Assembly: GCF_019397265.1 (NCBI RefSeq)
Contig: NZ_CP068985.1
Span: 3,328,501 to 3,392,500 of the forward strand
DNA length: 64,000 nucleotides
Source of the DNA: Nonomuraea coxensis DSM 45129
GTDB lineage: Bacteria > Actinomycetota > Actinomycetes > Streptosporangiales > Streptosporangiaceae
Direction: 5' to 3'
Below, piece by piece: positions 45,489 through 60,888 of the stretch; within the stretch, counting starts at the first letter, position 1, and the number at the start of each line of letters is the position of its first letter. The position numbers and the translations under genes are program-made. Below the pieces are notes generated by a model, which was given only the letters and a program-made list of their open reading frames with translations, was not told where the DNA came from and searched no databases.

Positions 45489-47761
45489 TGGCCCGCAGGC
45501 GAGCGGGCTCCCGCGCGAAGAACGACCGGCCCGCCCAGGACCCGGCCTACCCCGACCCGGCCTACCCTGGCCCCTCCTGGCCGGGCCCGGCGCCCTCTGC
45601 CGGTGGCTACCCGAGCCCGGCGTACCCCGCGTACGGGGAAGGCCCCGCGAGCGGCGCCCACTCCGCCGCCCCGGGATACGGCCCCGGCAGCGGCTCCCAG
45701 CCTGTCGGCGGCGCACCCGCCTCGGCCTCGTACGACGAGGGCCGACGAGAGGACTCAGTCGGCCGGAGCGGACGATCCCGACGCGCCCGCCCGCCCGCCG
45801 CCGCCACACCCCACCAGCCCGCCGGAACGGACGCCACCGTCCGCCCCACCCACGGCGCGGCCGGAACGGGCGGCCACCGGCGCTCGCCCGCCTCCGGCGG
45901 CACGGACAACTGGCCGCCATCCCCGCCGACCGGCGAGCACACCTGGCCCCCGGCCTCCCGGGACGGCGGAAACGCCTGGCCCCCGGCCTCCCCGTCTGCC
46001 GGCGGAAGCGCCTGGACCTCGGCTTCCCGATCCGACGGTGGGAGTGCCCGGACCTCGGCCCCGTCCGACGGCGGGGGTGCCTGGGCATCGGACCCTGCGT
46101 CAGGGGGGAGGGCGGGCGCCGCGGCGGATGGTCGGGGCTCTTGGGCGTCCGCCCCTGTGGACGGCATGGGCACCTGGGCGGGGGCTCCCGCGGACGGTGG
46201 TGGCCGCCGCGCCCCCGAGGGCTTCGGCGGCGGTGGGCACCGGGGATTGGCCGGAGCCGACGACGGAGGCTGGGCGGTGGTGACAGGCCCGGGGGCGGCG
46301 GATCTCGGCGCTTCCGGCAGCGCGCCCGGCGGCCACGGCCCAGGGCGCCGGGGCACGGACCCCGCGGCGGACGTTCCCCCAGGGGACGCCCGCGCTGCGG
46401 ACGCCGGTGCCGCCGACACCGGCCGTGGCAGGCGCCGTAAGGGCCTGTTCGGCAAGGGCAAGCCCGAAGAGGACGCCTTCGGCGGGGGAGACGACGGGGA
46501 ACGCCGCGACTTCTTCGCGAAGGACCGCGTCGCGTCGGAGGGCTACGACCCGGACAGCATGGCAGCGGAGGGCTTCGGCCTGGACGATGACATGCCGCAC
46601 GGCTCCGGATCTGGTCAGGGGCTGGCGGGTGGTTTCGGAACTGGCCAGGGTTCCGGGCGCGGCTCCGGGCTCGGTCATGGCCCCGCGCACGGGCCTGACG
46701 CGGGCGAGGGATCGGCGTGGGGCACTGACGCGGGCCGCGGTTCGGGACGTCACGACGGCGCGGGTCAAGGGGCGGTGCGAGGCGGTGAATCCGGTCGGCG
46801 CGCGGCGCGCGGCCGGGGAGCGGCCCAAGGGTCCGCGCGGGACACGGCGATCGGTGACTTCGCCGCTGACGCTGGCCGGGGCGCGGGCGCGGAGGCCGCA
46901 GGGCGCGGGGACGGCGTGGTGGCGGGGCAGGACGGCGAGGGCTGGGAGACGGCGGGCGGTGGGTCGCGCAAGCGGCGGCGTACCCCGCCGTCCGACTGGC
47001 AGTTCCCCGTGCTCACCCACATGGGCCTGAGCCCCAAGAAGCAGAAGATGATCGTGATCGTCGCGTCGGTCGTCGGCGCGGTGGCCGCCCTGGCGGGGGT
47101 GGCGGTCTTCGCCACCTCGCTCGGCCGGTACGCGCCCGACCGCGGGGCCAGCGCGGCCCTGCTGGGTCCGGACACCACGCTGCCTCAGGTGTTCCGGGGC
47201 TGGAACTCGCCCAAACTGTTCGACCCGCTGGCCGACCGCGCCAAGGACGCCAAGGCGCTGACGGAGAAGGAGGTGTTCGCGCAGAGCGAGCTCTCCGTCG
47301 ACAAGAAGCTGCGGCTGAAGCTCGTGGCGAAGCGGCTCGAATCCGACTGCTCGGCGGCGTTCTGGGGCGAGGGCCTCACCGAACGCATCTCCGACGCCGG
47401 CTGCACCCAGGCCGCCCGCGGCCTGTACCTCAGCTCCGACGGGCGCTACGTCGGCCAGTACACCCTGCTCAACCTCAAGGACGGCCAGGCCGCCACCGAG
47501 CTGGTGAACGCGCTGGACACCCTCTACCGGGGCGGCTGGGCGCGTCCGCTGCCCTCGTCCAAGGGCTCCTTCCCGGCGGGTGGCTACTCGGAGGCCGGCG
47601 CCTACGCTCTCGGCCACTACGTCGGCCTGGTGTGGCTCGGCCGTGTCGACGGCGCGGAGCCGGGCGTCAAGGACGACTACGTCTCGCTCACGCTGGCTCT
47701 GCGCGGGGCGGAGAAGGCCGTCTACCGGCGGGTCGTCGCGATCACGGGGCCGAGGTCGTGA
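45488..47761 (+). CDS. Large single-pass membrane protein with ~515-residue disordered N-terminus
   Basis: The 757-residue product starts at ATG 45488, overlapping the VIT1 stop. Residues 1-515 are Gly/Ala/Ser/Pro-rich low complexity with Trp-containing near repeats (GGSAWTSASRSDGGSARTSA, AWPPAS). Then come a basic stretch (KRRRTPPSDWQFPVLTHMGL), one helix (MIVIVASVVGAVAALAGVAVF, about 521-541) and a 210-residue outside domain with two Cys (DCSAAFW, AGCTQAARGLYL) and a GHYVGLVWLGRVDG strand. The outside domain is homologous to the next gene's product. The function is unknown. Confidence 0.8.
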   Translation: MARRRAGSRAKNDRPAQDPAYPDPAYPGPSWPGPAPSAGGYPSPAYPAYGEGPASGAHSAAPGYGPGSGSQPVGGAPASASYDEGRREDSVGRSGRSRRARPPAAATPHQPAGTDATVRPTHGAAGTGGHRRSPASGGTDNWPPSPPTGEHTWPPASRDGGNAWPPASPSAGGSAWTSASRSDGGSARTSAPSDGGGAWASDPASGGRAGAAADGRGSWASAPVDGMGTWAGAPADGGGRRAPEGFGGGGHRGLAGADDGGWAVVTGPGAADLGASGSAPGGHGPGRRGTDPAADVPPGDARAADAGAADTGRGRRRKGLFGKGKPEEDAFGGGDDGERRDFFAKDRVASEGYDPDSMAAEGFGLDDDMPHGSGSGQGLAGGFGTGQGSGRGSGLGHGPAHGPDAGEGSAWGTDAGRGSGRHDGAGQGAVRGGESGRRAARGRGAAQGSARDTAIGDFAADAGRGAGAEAAGRGDGVVAGQDGEGWETAGGGSRKRRRTPPSDWQFPVLTHMGLSPKKQKMIVIVASVVGAVAALAGVAVFATSLGRYAPDRGASAALLGPDTTLPQVFRGWNSPKLFDPLADRAKDAKALTEKEVFAQSELSVDKKLRLKLVAKRLESDCSAAFWGEGLTERISDAGCTQAARGLYLSSDGRYVGQYTLLNLKDGQAATELVNALDTLYRGGWARPLPSSKGSFPAGGYSEAGAYALGHYVGLVWLGRVDGAEPGVKDDYVSLTLALRGAEKAVYRRVVAITGPRS

Positions 47762-47807
47762 CACGGATGCGGCACGTCGTCGTCGTGAACGGGGGAGCGA
47801 GAGGCTG

Positions 47808-48395
47808 ATGTCAGGTCGTGTGGTGATCGCCGTCGTGGCCGTCAACGTGCTGGTCATCGCCGCCGTCGCCTGGTGGTGGCTGCGTGGTGACGATCCTCGT
47901 CCTGCCGCGTTCCACGGCGAGCCCACGTCCGCCTTCTACGCCGCCATCGACGACCGCAGCAAGGACGCCGCCCCGCTCACCGCGCAGGAGGTCTTCACCG
48001 CCGGCACCGAGACGGTCGGCGCCATGCGGCGCACGGCCACGGCGGAGTTCGCCGACTGCGACGAGGTCCTGTGGGGCGTCTCCGCCGCCGGCTGCACGCA
48101 GGCGCTGCAGGCCACCTACAAGGGCGGTACGACCGCCGGGCAGTTCGTCATCTTCAACATGAGCGACGGGGCGGCGGCCGACGCGCTGGTGGCGGCGCTG
48201 GGCAAGGACGGGTTCGTCCGGCAGGGCGTGCTGTTCGACGCGGCGGCCAGCCGGGCGCAGGCCCGTGCCATGGGGCACTACGTGACGGTGAGCTGGGCCG
48301 GCGGGGCGTCGTACGAGCAGGAGCTGGTGGCGGCGCTGGTCGCGCTGGACGGGCTCGGGCGCGTGGTGCAGAGCCGGCTGATCGCCGCCGTCTGA
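47808..48395 (+). CDS. Small paralogue of the preceding membrane protein
   Basis: This 195-residue protein has one N-terminal helix (VVIAVVAVNVLVIAAVAWWWL, residues 5-25) and an outside domain with the same plan as the gene before: DRSKDAAPLTAQEVFTAGT, FADCDEVLWGVSAAGCTQAL, TAGQFVIFNMSDGAAADALV and MGHYVTVSWAGGA. The two genes are a tandem duplication that differ by the long disordered segment. The start ATG 47808 follows GAGAGG. The function is unknown. Confidence 0.82.
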   Translation: MSGRVVIAVVAVNVLVIAAVAWWWLRGDDPRPAAFHGEPTSAFYAAIDDRSKDAAPLTAQEVFTAGTETVGAMRRTATAEFADCDEVLWGVSAAGCTQALQATYKGGTTAGQFVIFNMSDGAAADALVAALGKDGFVRQGVLFDAAASRAQARAMGHYVTVSWAGGASYEQELVAALVALDGLGRVVQSRLIAAV

Positions 48396-48407
48396 GGCGG
48401 CTGCCGC

Positions 48408-48450
48408 ACGCCCTGACGCGGGCCCTTCGCGCCGGGCGGCGTCAGGGCGT
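48408..48450. terminator. Strong hairpin between convergent genes
   Basis: A perfect 12-bp inverted repeat (ACGCCCTGACGC 48408-48419 with GCGTCAGGGCGT 48439-48450, 19-base loop) lies between the paralogue pair and the convergent BpsA-like gene. It is a good candidate bidirectional terminator. Confidence 0.65.
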
Positions 48451-48458
48451 CGTCGTCG

Positions 48459-50090
48459 TCAGAGCGCGGTCGTCGTGGTGAGAGCCGCGACGGTGGCGGC
48501 GATCGCGGCGGGCAGGGACTCCAGGCGGTGGAGCGGGGCGTCCAGGGGGGTGACGTCGTCCGACCAGGGGGCGGCCTCGCGGATCAGGGCGCGGGCCTCG
48601 TTCTTGGTGAGGGCCGAGCCCTGCGCGCGGGCGAGCGCGACGAGCCCTTCGCGCCAGGTGTTGGCCAGCTTGGCGTGGCCGTTGTCCAGGACGCGGCGCA
48701 GCACCGCTGAGGGGGCGTCGCCGTCCGGTTGCGGCAGGCGTACGGCGTCGAGGCCGCCGGAGCCGGGTTCCACCTCGTAGACGGTGGCCAGCACGGCGGG
48801 GAGGGGCGGCAGGCCGGCGCCGGTGACGCGCACGCGCGGGGCGCGGGTGGCCAGCAGCAGCCGGGGGAGGGCGGCCTCCAGGCCGGGCGGTACGGCGATC
48901 GCGACCCGCTCGGCCGCCGCCGCGTACGGCTTGGCGAGCCAGGTGGACAGCTTGACCCTGGGCTGCGGCAGGCCCTTCGGCCAGTCGCCGACGAGGAGGT
49001 CGGGCTGGAAGTCGGCCGCGACGGCGGCCGGAGCCCGCTCGCCCGGCGCGGACTCGACGGACTGCGGGCCCTGCGTGTAGATGGCGGTGGTCAGGCGGCT
49101 CAGCCGGGAGGCCACGGCCGGGCGGGTCTTGGTGGTGGGGCGCAGGAGGTAGAGATCGGCGGCCGAGCCGATGGCCTCCGCACCGAAATAGCGGTTGAAG
49201 TCGGGATAGATCGCCTCGTAGGCGAGGTTGAGCTCCGCCAGCGCCTGCTGCACCTTGTACGCCAGCATCGGCGTGCGCTCGCTCGCCCCGTACGCCAGCA
49301 GCACCCGGCCGTCGTCCTTCAGCCCCTCCACGGCGCGGGCGGCGAACAGCCCGATGCCCTCCGGAGTGTACGGCGGATCGGTGAACGCCAGGTCGTGCCC
49401 GTGCGCGGAGGCGGGCAGGCCGAGCCGCAGGTCGGCCCAGCGGGTGCGGACGCCGAGGTCCTGGTCGTCGATGTAGGCCAGGATGCGCTCGTCCACGTCC
49501 ACGACCGTGACGTCGGTGCCGGGATGGACGAGCTTGACCGCCAGGGAGGTGAGGTCGTGGTCGCCGACGCACAGCAGGCGGGCGCCGGGCAGCCAGAAGC
49601 GGGCCCCGAGCAGGAGCGCGCGCCGCAGCGCCGTCTCGGGCGTGGCCGAGACGTGGTCCAGCGTGTGGCGGGCGCGCGGGGCGTCCGCGACGAGGCGGGT
49701 CAGCCGGTCGAGGACGTCGGCGTAGTGGGGGACGAGGTGGCCCACCGGGTCCTCGGGAGGCGGCGCGACGGCGAGGAGGTCCTGGTAGGCGGGGGTGTGG
49801 GTGAGGGGGACGCGGAAGGCATCGGCGTCCGGGCGTCGTTCGAGAGGCAGCTCGCGGAGCAGGGTCTCGACCGTGCGGCGGGACGTGGCGGTGGCCCTGA
49901 CCAGGTCGGCGAGCGTCCACCACTGGCCGTCGCAGAGCAGCGCGAGCGCGTGCCGGAGCCGCCGGCTGTCGGCGCCCGCCGCGTAGAGCAGCCGCTCCAC
50001 CCCACTCCGCTCGTCCCCTTCGCGGCCGGGAGAATCCTTGTCCTCGCGACCAGCCCCGCCGTCGTGTGCGGCCGCCCCGTCCTCTCGCAT
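48459..50090 (-). CDS. BpsA-like aminopropyltransferase (bis-aminopropyl spermidine synthase family, DUF43)
   Basis: This 543-residue cytoplasmic protein has a winged-helix N-terminus (ALLCDGQWWTLADLVRATATSRRTVETLLREL, about 47-80), then a Rossmann domain with LLCVGDHDLTSLAVKL (matching the GDDD motif of archaeal BpsA), VVDVDERIL and DPPYTPEGIGLFAARAVEG. Archaeal BpsA makes branched polyamines by two aminopropyl transfers. The C-terminal 180 residues are extra and unassigned. DPPY also occurs in adenine methyltransferases, but the GDxD element and domain order fit BpsA/DUF43 better. Start ATG 50090. Confidence 0.78.
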   Translation of the reverse strand: MREDGAAAHDGGAGREDKDSPGREGDERSGVERLLYAAGADSRRLRHALALLCDGQWWTLADLVRATATSRRTVETLLRELPLERRPDADAFRVPLTHTPAYQDLLAVAPPPEDPVGHLVPHYADVLDRLTRLVADAPRARHTLDHVSATPETALRRALLLGARFWLPGARLLCVGDHDLTSLAVKLVHPGTDVTVVDVDERILAYIDDQDLGVRTRWADLRLGLPASAHGHDLAFTDPPYTPEGIGLFAARAVEGLKDDGRVLLAYGASERTPMLAYKVQQALAELNLAYEAIYPDFNRYFGAEAIGSAADLYLLRPTTKTRPAVASRLSRLTTAIYTQGPQSVESAPGERAPAAVAADFQPDLLVGDWPKGLPQPRVKLSTWLAKPYAAAAERVAIAVPPGLEAALPRLLLATRAPRVRVTGAGLPPLPAVLATVYEVEPGSGGLDAVRLPQPDGDAPSAVLRRVLDNGHAKLANTWREGLVALARAQGSALTKNEARALIREAAPWSDDVTPLDAPLHRLESLPAAIAATVAALTTTTAL

Positions 50091-50432
50091 GGACCAACCC
50101 TATCGAGGGCCCGGCTCCGTCCGGTCTGGTGAAGGAACAGGACCAGAGGGGCTGGCGGGGTCACAGGGGCGAGGCCCGGGGAGGGGGCTGAGGAGGCGGA
50201 TATCGCTTCCTGTTCCGCAAAAACCGCCCATGATCGGGAATTTTGCGCCACTTGCCCGAACTTTGGGAGGTTGCGGTCGGATGTGAGGAATGCCCGAATG
50301 TTCGCAATGCGGACGCGCCGGGCACCATTCCGACAGCGTGCGGTAATCTCTACCCACGATATGCAGCAGGGCCAACGTCGTCCCCGCCTGTGAGTGAAGT
50401 TCCAGACAGACGATGACGACGGGAGGGACTAC
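50091..50432. promoter_or_regulatory. Divergent region between the BpsA-like gene and gltB
   Basis: This 342-bp gap drops in GC around 50210-50350 and holds the gltB promoter. TAATCT near 50344-50349 fits a -10. An inverted repeat AGGCGGATATCGCTTCCT (50193-50210, imperfect) is the only operator-like element. No small gene is convincing; the GTG at 50394 only extends gltB. Confidence 0.4.
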
Positions 50433-54938
<4,506 letters not shown>

Positions 54939-54952
54939 GGGAGGCGTACCGA

Positions 54953-56434
54953 ATGGCTGACCCGAAGGGTTTCCTCACGCACGACCGGGAGCTGCCGGCG
55001 CGCCGCCCCGTGGACGTCCGCATCAGCGACTGGCGCGAGGTCTACGAGGACTTCTCCGCCGAGAAGCTGACGAAGCAGGCGGCCCGCTGCATGGACTGCG
55101 GCATCCCGTTCTGCCACAACGGCTGCCCGCTCGGCAACCTCATCCCCGAGTGGAACGACCTCGTCTACCGCACCGACTGGCGGGAGGCGGTCGAGCGGCT
55201 GCACGCCACCAACAACTTCCCCGAGTTCACCGGCAGGCTCTGCCCGGCTCCGTGCGAGGCGGCGTGCGTGCTCGGCATCAACGCCGACCCGGTGGCGATC
55301 AAGCGGGTCGAGGTCGAGATCATCGACCGGGCGTTCGCCGAGGGCTGGGTCACCCCGCAGCCCCCGGCGGCGCGGACCGGCAAGCGGGTCGCGGTCGTCG
55401 GCTCGGGGCCCGCGGGCCTCGCCGCCGCCCAGCAGCTCACCCGGGCGGGGCACGACGTGGTGGTGTTCGAGCGCGCCGACCGCGTCGGCGGGCTGCTGCG
55501 CTACGGCATCCCCGAGTTCAAGATGGAGAAGCGCCACATCGAGCGCCGCCTGGCGCAGATGCGGGCCGAGGGCACCGAGTTCCGCACCGGCGTCGAGGTC
55601 GGCGTGGACATCACCGCGGCCGAGCTGCGCGAGCGCTTCGACGCCGTGGTGCTGTCCGGCGGCGCCACCCAGTGGCGTGACCTGCCGGTCCCCGGACGCG
55701 AGCTCAAGGGCGTCTACCAGGCGATGGAATACCTCCCGCTGTCCAACAAGGTCCAGGAGGGCGACTACGCCGTCCCGCCCGTCTCGGCCGAGGGCAAGCA
55801 CGTGGTGGTGATCGGCGGCGGCGACACCGGCGCCGACTGCATCGGCACCGCGATCCGGCAGGGCGCGGCGTCGGTCACCCAGCTGGAGATCATGCCGGTC
55901 CCGCCCCGGGAGCGGCCGGCCGGCCAGCCGTGGCCCACCTACCCGATGCTGTTCAAGATGGAGAGCGCCCACGAGGAGCTCGCCGACCTTGGCGGGGAGC
56001 GCGTGTACGCGGTCTCCACCACGGAGTTCGTCGGCGACGCCGACGGCAACGTGCGGGCGCTGCGCCTGGTCGAGGTGGAGGGGCCGCAGGCCGGCTTCAA
56101 GCCGATCCCCGGCACCGAGCGGGAGATCCCGGCCGAGCTGGTCACGCTGTCCATGGGCTTCCTCGGGCCGGAGAAGGGCGCGCTGCTGACCGACCTCGCC
56201 GAGGTCGCCGGCGGTGACGACTTCTTCGACCGGCGGGGCAACGTCGCCCGCGACAAGACGTACATGTCCAAGGTGGACGGCGTCTTCGTGGCCGGCGACA
56301 TGGGCCGCGGGCAGTCGCTCATCGTGTGGGCGATCGCCGAGGGCCGCGCCGCGGCCTCCGGCGTCGACCGCTACCTGACGGGGGAGACGGCGCTGCCGTA
56401 CCCGATCCTGCCGACCGCGCGCCCGCTGGTCTGA
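54953..56434 (+). CDS. gltD: Glutamate synthase, small subunit
   Basis: GltD oxidises NADPH and passes electrons to GltB through FAD and 4Fe-4S clusters. The 493-residue protein has the N-terminal cluster cysteines (ARCMDCGIPFCHNGCPLGN; GRLCPAPCEAACVLGI), the FAD motif VAVVGSGPAGLAAAQQL, the NADPH motif VVVIGGGDTGADCIGTA and the GDMGRGQSLIVWAI segment. ATG 54953 follows GGGAGG. It forms an operon with gltB; a hairpin follows. Confidence 0.98.
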   Translation: MADPKGFLTHDRELPARRPVDVRISDWREVYEDFSAEKLTKQAARCMDCGIPFCHNGCPLGNLIPEWNDLVYRTDWREAVERLHATNNFPEFTGRLCPAPCEAACVLGINADPVAIKRVEVEIIDRAFAEGWVTPQPPAARTGKRVAVVGSGPAGLAAAQQLTRAGHDVVVFERADRVGGLLRYGIPEFKMEKRHIERRLAQMRAEGTEFRTGVEVGVDITAAELRERFDAVVLSGGATQWRDLPVPGRELKGVYQAMEYLPLSNKVQEGDYAVPPVSAEGKHVVVIGGGDTGADCIGTAIRQGAASVTQLEIMPVPPRERPAGQPWPTYPMLFKMESAHEELADLGGERVYAVSTTEFVGDADGNVRALRLVEVEGPQAGFKPIPGTEREIPAELVTLSMGFLGPEKGALLTDLAEVAGGDDFFDRRGNVARDKTYMSKVDGVFVAGDMGRGQSLIVWAIAEGRAAASGVDRYLTGETALPYPILPTARPLV

Positions 56435-56453
56435 CCGCCGGGTTCCGCCGCCT

Positions 56454-56486
56454 GTGGAGCGGGCTCCTTCCGGGGGTCCGCTCCAC
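56454..56486 (+). terminator. Hairpin terminator after gltBD
   Basis: GTGGAGCGG (56454-56462) pairs perfectly with CCGCTCCAC (56478-56486) around a 15-base loop, 20 bp after the gltD stop. There is no T-tract, as is common in actinomycetes. Confidence 0.6.
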
Positions 56487-56580
56487 CGCATGTAACCCCA
56501 ATTTGGCTAGTTAGTTGCATTGGCGGTTGACTGTCGGGAAGATGCGAATTCTTCCTGAAGACGGGCGGATGGGGGGAACG

Positions 56581-58239
<1,659 letters not shown>

Positions 58240-58264
58240 TCCGCCGCGCGGGGGAGCGCGGGCT

Positions 58265-58280
58265 GCCGCCTCCGGGCGGC
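58265..58280 (+). terminator. Short hairpin after the subtilase gene
   Basis: GCCGCC-TCCG-GGCGGC forms a 6-bp stem with a stable UNCG-like tetraloop (58265-58280), between the subtilase and pyk genes. Confidence 0.4.
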
Positions 58281-58390
58281 GCCGGCCACTACATTGAAGG
58301 CGTCGTTCACGTGCTGGTCCCCTTCGCGGGCTGCTACGTTCTCCGTCGTCGGGGACTGCCAAGTGGTCTGTACCAATTAAGGTAGGACTC

Positions 58391-59821
58391 GTGACTCGTC
58401 GCGCGAAAATCGTCTGCACCCTAGGTCCGGCCACTTCCTCCGAGGAGCGGCTCCGTGAGCTCATCGCCGCGGGGATGGACGTGGCCCGGTTCAACCTCAG
58501 CCACGGCAACCACGATCTGCACCGGGAGGTCTACGACCGGGTGAGGCGGGTGGCGGCCGATCTCGGCCGCGGCGTAGGCGTGCTCGCCGACCTGCAGGGG
58601 CCCAAGATCCGCGTCGGCACGTTCGAGGAGGGCCCGGTCCGGCTGGGCTTCGGCGACGTCTTCGCGATCACCACCGAGGACGTCCCCGGCGACCGCGAGC
58701 AGGTCTCCACGACCTACAAGGGGCTGCCGAAGGACGTGCGGCCGGGCGACACGATCCTCGTCGACGACGGCCGGCTCGTGCTGGAGGCGACCAGGGTCGA
58801 CGGCGACCGCGTGGTCACCCGCGTCGTCATCGGCGGCATGATCTCCGACAACAAGGGCCTCAACCTGCCCGGCATCAACGTCAGCGCCCCCGCGCTCACC
58901 GACAAGGACGAATCCGACCTGCGCTGGGCGCTGCGCACCGGTTTCGACATGATCGCGCTGTCGTTCGTGCGCCGCCCGTCCGACGCCGACGTGGTGCGCA
59001 ACATCATGGAGCAGGAGGCCGTGCGCCTGCCGCTGCTCGCCAAGATCGAGAAGCCGCAGGCCGTCGACCGGCTGCCCGAGATCGTCGAGGCGTTCGACGG
59101 CATCATGGTCGCGCGCGGCGACCTCGGCGTGGAGCTGCCGCTGGAGCAGGTGCCGATCGTGCAGCGGCGCATCATCGAGCTGTGCCGCGAGAAGGCCCGC
59201 CCGGTCATCGTCGCCACGCAGATGCTCGACTCCATGATGAACGCGCCCCGTCCCACCCGGGCCGAGGCCTCCGACGTCGCCTACGCCGTCATGGACGGCG
59301 CCGACGCGGTCATGCTGTCCGGCGAGACCTCGGTCGGCAACTACCCGATCGAGTCCGTCTCCACGATGGACCGCATCGCCTGCGCCGCCGAGAAGTCGTC
59401 CCTGCAGGCCACCCACACGCTGGAGCGCATGCCCGAGACCACGGGCGGCGCGATCGCGCGGGCCGCGGCCGAGGTCGGCGCGATCGTGGGCGCCAAGGCG
59501 CTGGTGGCGTTCACCATGTCCGGCGAGACGGCGCGGCGGCTGGCCCGCTACCGCTCGCCGATCCCGCTGCTCGCCTTCACCTCGGCGCCGCACGTGCGCG
59601 GCCAGCTCTCGCTGACCTGGGGGGTGGAGACCTTCCAGGTGCCGTTCGTGCACCACACCGACGACATGGTGCGGCAGGTCGAGGCGTCGCTGCTGTCGCT
59701 GGGGCGGCTGGAGAAGGGCGACAAGGTGGTCATCGTGGCCGGGTCGCCTCCCGGCACCCCCGGCTCCACCAACGCCCTGCGCGTCCACACCATCGGCTCG
59801 GCCGTCTCGCACGCCAACTGA
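58391..59821 (+). CDS. pyk: Pyruvate kinase
   Basis: Pyruvate kinase converts PEP and ADP to pyruvate and ATP, the last step of glycolysis. The 476-residue protein has RRAKIVCTLGPATSS, DVARFNLSHGNH, LLAKIEKPQAVDRL with the catalytic Lys, GIMVARGDLGVELPLEQVP, ATQMLDSMMNAPRPTRAEASDVA and the C-terminal allosteric domain ending VHTIGSA. GTG 58391 follows AAGGTAGGA closely. It is convergent with dapD, with a good hairpin between. Confidence 0.98.
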   Translation: MTRRAKIVCTLGPATSSEERLRELIAAGMDVARFNLSHGNHDLHREVYDRVRRVAADLGRGVGVLADLQGPKIRVGTFEEGPVRLGFGDVFAITTEDVPGDREQVSTTYKGLPKDVRPGDTILVDDGRLVLEATRVDGDRVVTRVVIGGMISDNKGLNLPGINVSAPALTDKDESDLRWALRTGFDMIALSFVRRPSDADVVRNIMEQEAVRLPLLAKIEKPQAVDRLPEIVEAFDGIMVARGDLGVELPLEQVPIVQRRIIELCREKARPVIVATQMLDSMMNAPRPTRAEASDVAYAVMDGADAVMLSGETSVGNYPIESVSTMDRIACAAEKSSLQATHTLERMPETTGGAIARAAAEVGAIVGAKALVAFTMSGETARRLARYRSPIPLLAFTSAPHVRGQLSLTWGVETFQVPFVHHTDDMVRQVEASLLSLGRLEKGDKVVIVAGSPPGTPGSTNALRVHTIGSAVSHAN

Positions 59822-59858
59822 CCGCCACGGCGCCACCCCCGGCCCCGCCCCGTGGCGG
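59822..59858. terminator. Hairpin terminator between pyk and dapD
   Basis: CCGCCACGG (59822-59830) pairs perfectly with CCGTGGCGG (59850-59858), starting right at the pyk stop and lying between convergent genes. Confidence 0.6.
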
Positions 59859-59881
59859 GAGCCGGGCCACCGGAGAGGCGC

Positions 59882-60844
59882 TCAGTTGGCGTGCAGGGCG
59901 GCGTTGAGCTCGATGCCGGTGCCGGTGCGCGGCACCGCCTCGACGGCTCCCGTCCGCGAGTTGCGGCGCAGCAGGATGCCGTCGGCGCCCGACAGCTCGG
60001 CCGCCTTGACGACCTTCCCGTCCGGGAGGGCGACCTTGGTGCCCGCCGTGACGTAGAGCCCGGCCTCCACCACGCAGTCGTCGCCGAGCGAGATGCCGAT
60101 GCCGGCGTTCGCGCCCAGCAGGCAGCGCTCACCGACGGAGATGACGTGCTTGCCGCCGCCCGACAGCGTGCCCATGATCGAGGCGCCGCCGCCGACGTCG
60201 GAGCCGTCGCCGACGACGACACCGGCCGAGATCCGGCCCTCGACCATCGACGAGCCGAGGGTGCCGGCGTTGTAGTTGACGAAGCCCTCGTGCATGACCG
60301 TGGTGCCGCTCGCCAGATGGGCGCCGAGGCGGACGCGGTCGGCGTCGGCGACGCGCACCCCTGACGGCAGCACGTAGTCGACCATGCGCGGGAACTTGTC
60401 CACCCCGTACACCGTGACCGGGCCGCGGGCGCGCAGCCGCAGCCTGGTCCGCTCGAAGTCCGGCACCGGGCACGGGCCGTGGTTGGTCCACACGACGTTG
60501 GCCAGCAGGCCGAAGACGCCGTCGAGGTTGGCCCCGTGCGGCCGGATCAGGCGGGCGGACAGCAGGTGCAGGCGCAGGTAGACGTCGTGGGCGTCGACCG
60601 GGGCCTCGGAGAGCTTGGCGATGCCGGTGCGCACCGCCACCACCTCCACGCCGCGCGCCGGGTCGGGCCCCGTCAGCGAGGCCAGTTCGCCGGCCTCGTC
60701 GTCGGACAGCCGCTCGGTGCCCGGGAGAGGCGCCTCGCCCAGCGCGGGGGAGGGGAACCAGGTGTCGAGGACGGTGCCGTCGGCGGCGATGGTCGCGAGG
60801 CCGACGCCGTGGGCGCCGGTCGAGGTGGGATCGATAGCAGTCAC
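59882..60844 (-). CDS. dapD: Tetrahydrodipicolinate N-succinyltransferase
   Basis: DapD transfers succinyl from succinyl-CoA to tetrahydrodipicolinate in lysine and meso-diaminopimelate synthesis. The 320-residue actinobacterial form shows an N-terminal domain ([21 protein letters not shown]), the left-handed beta-helix repeats ([76 protein letters not shown]) and a C-terminal cap. GTG 60844 is the start. A separate oxidoreductase gene lies upstream on the same strand, 44 bp away. Confidence 0.96.
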   Translation of the reverse strand: MTAIDPTSTGAHGVGLATIAADGTVLDTWFPSPALGEAPLPGTERLSDDEAGELASLTGPDPARGVEVVAVRTGIAKLSEAPVDAHDVYLRLHLLSARLIRPHGANLDGVFGLLANVVWTNHGPCPVPDFERTRLRLRARGPVTVYGVDKFPRMVDYVLPSGVRVADADRVRLGAHLASGTTVMHEGFVNYNAGTLGSSMVEGRISAGVVVGDGSDVGGGASIMGTLSGGGKHVISVGERCLLGANAGIGISLGDDCVVEAGLYVTAGTKVALPDGKVVKAAELSGADGILLRRNSRTGAVEAVPRTGTGIELNAALHAN

Positions 60845-60888
60845 GGGGCCAAAAATACCGGTTGAGGAGGTCGCGGGGCGGAACCGGC

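Noticed and set aside
48459..50090. DPPY motif as an N6-adenine DNA methyltransferase (restriction system)
   Set aside because: The GDxDLTS element, the winged-helix N-terminus and the lack of a restriction partner fit the BpsA/DUF43 family better.
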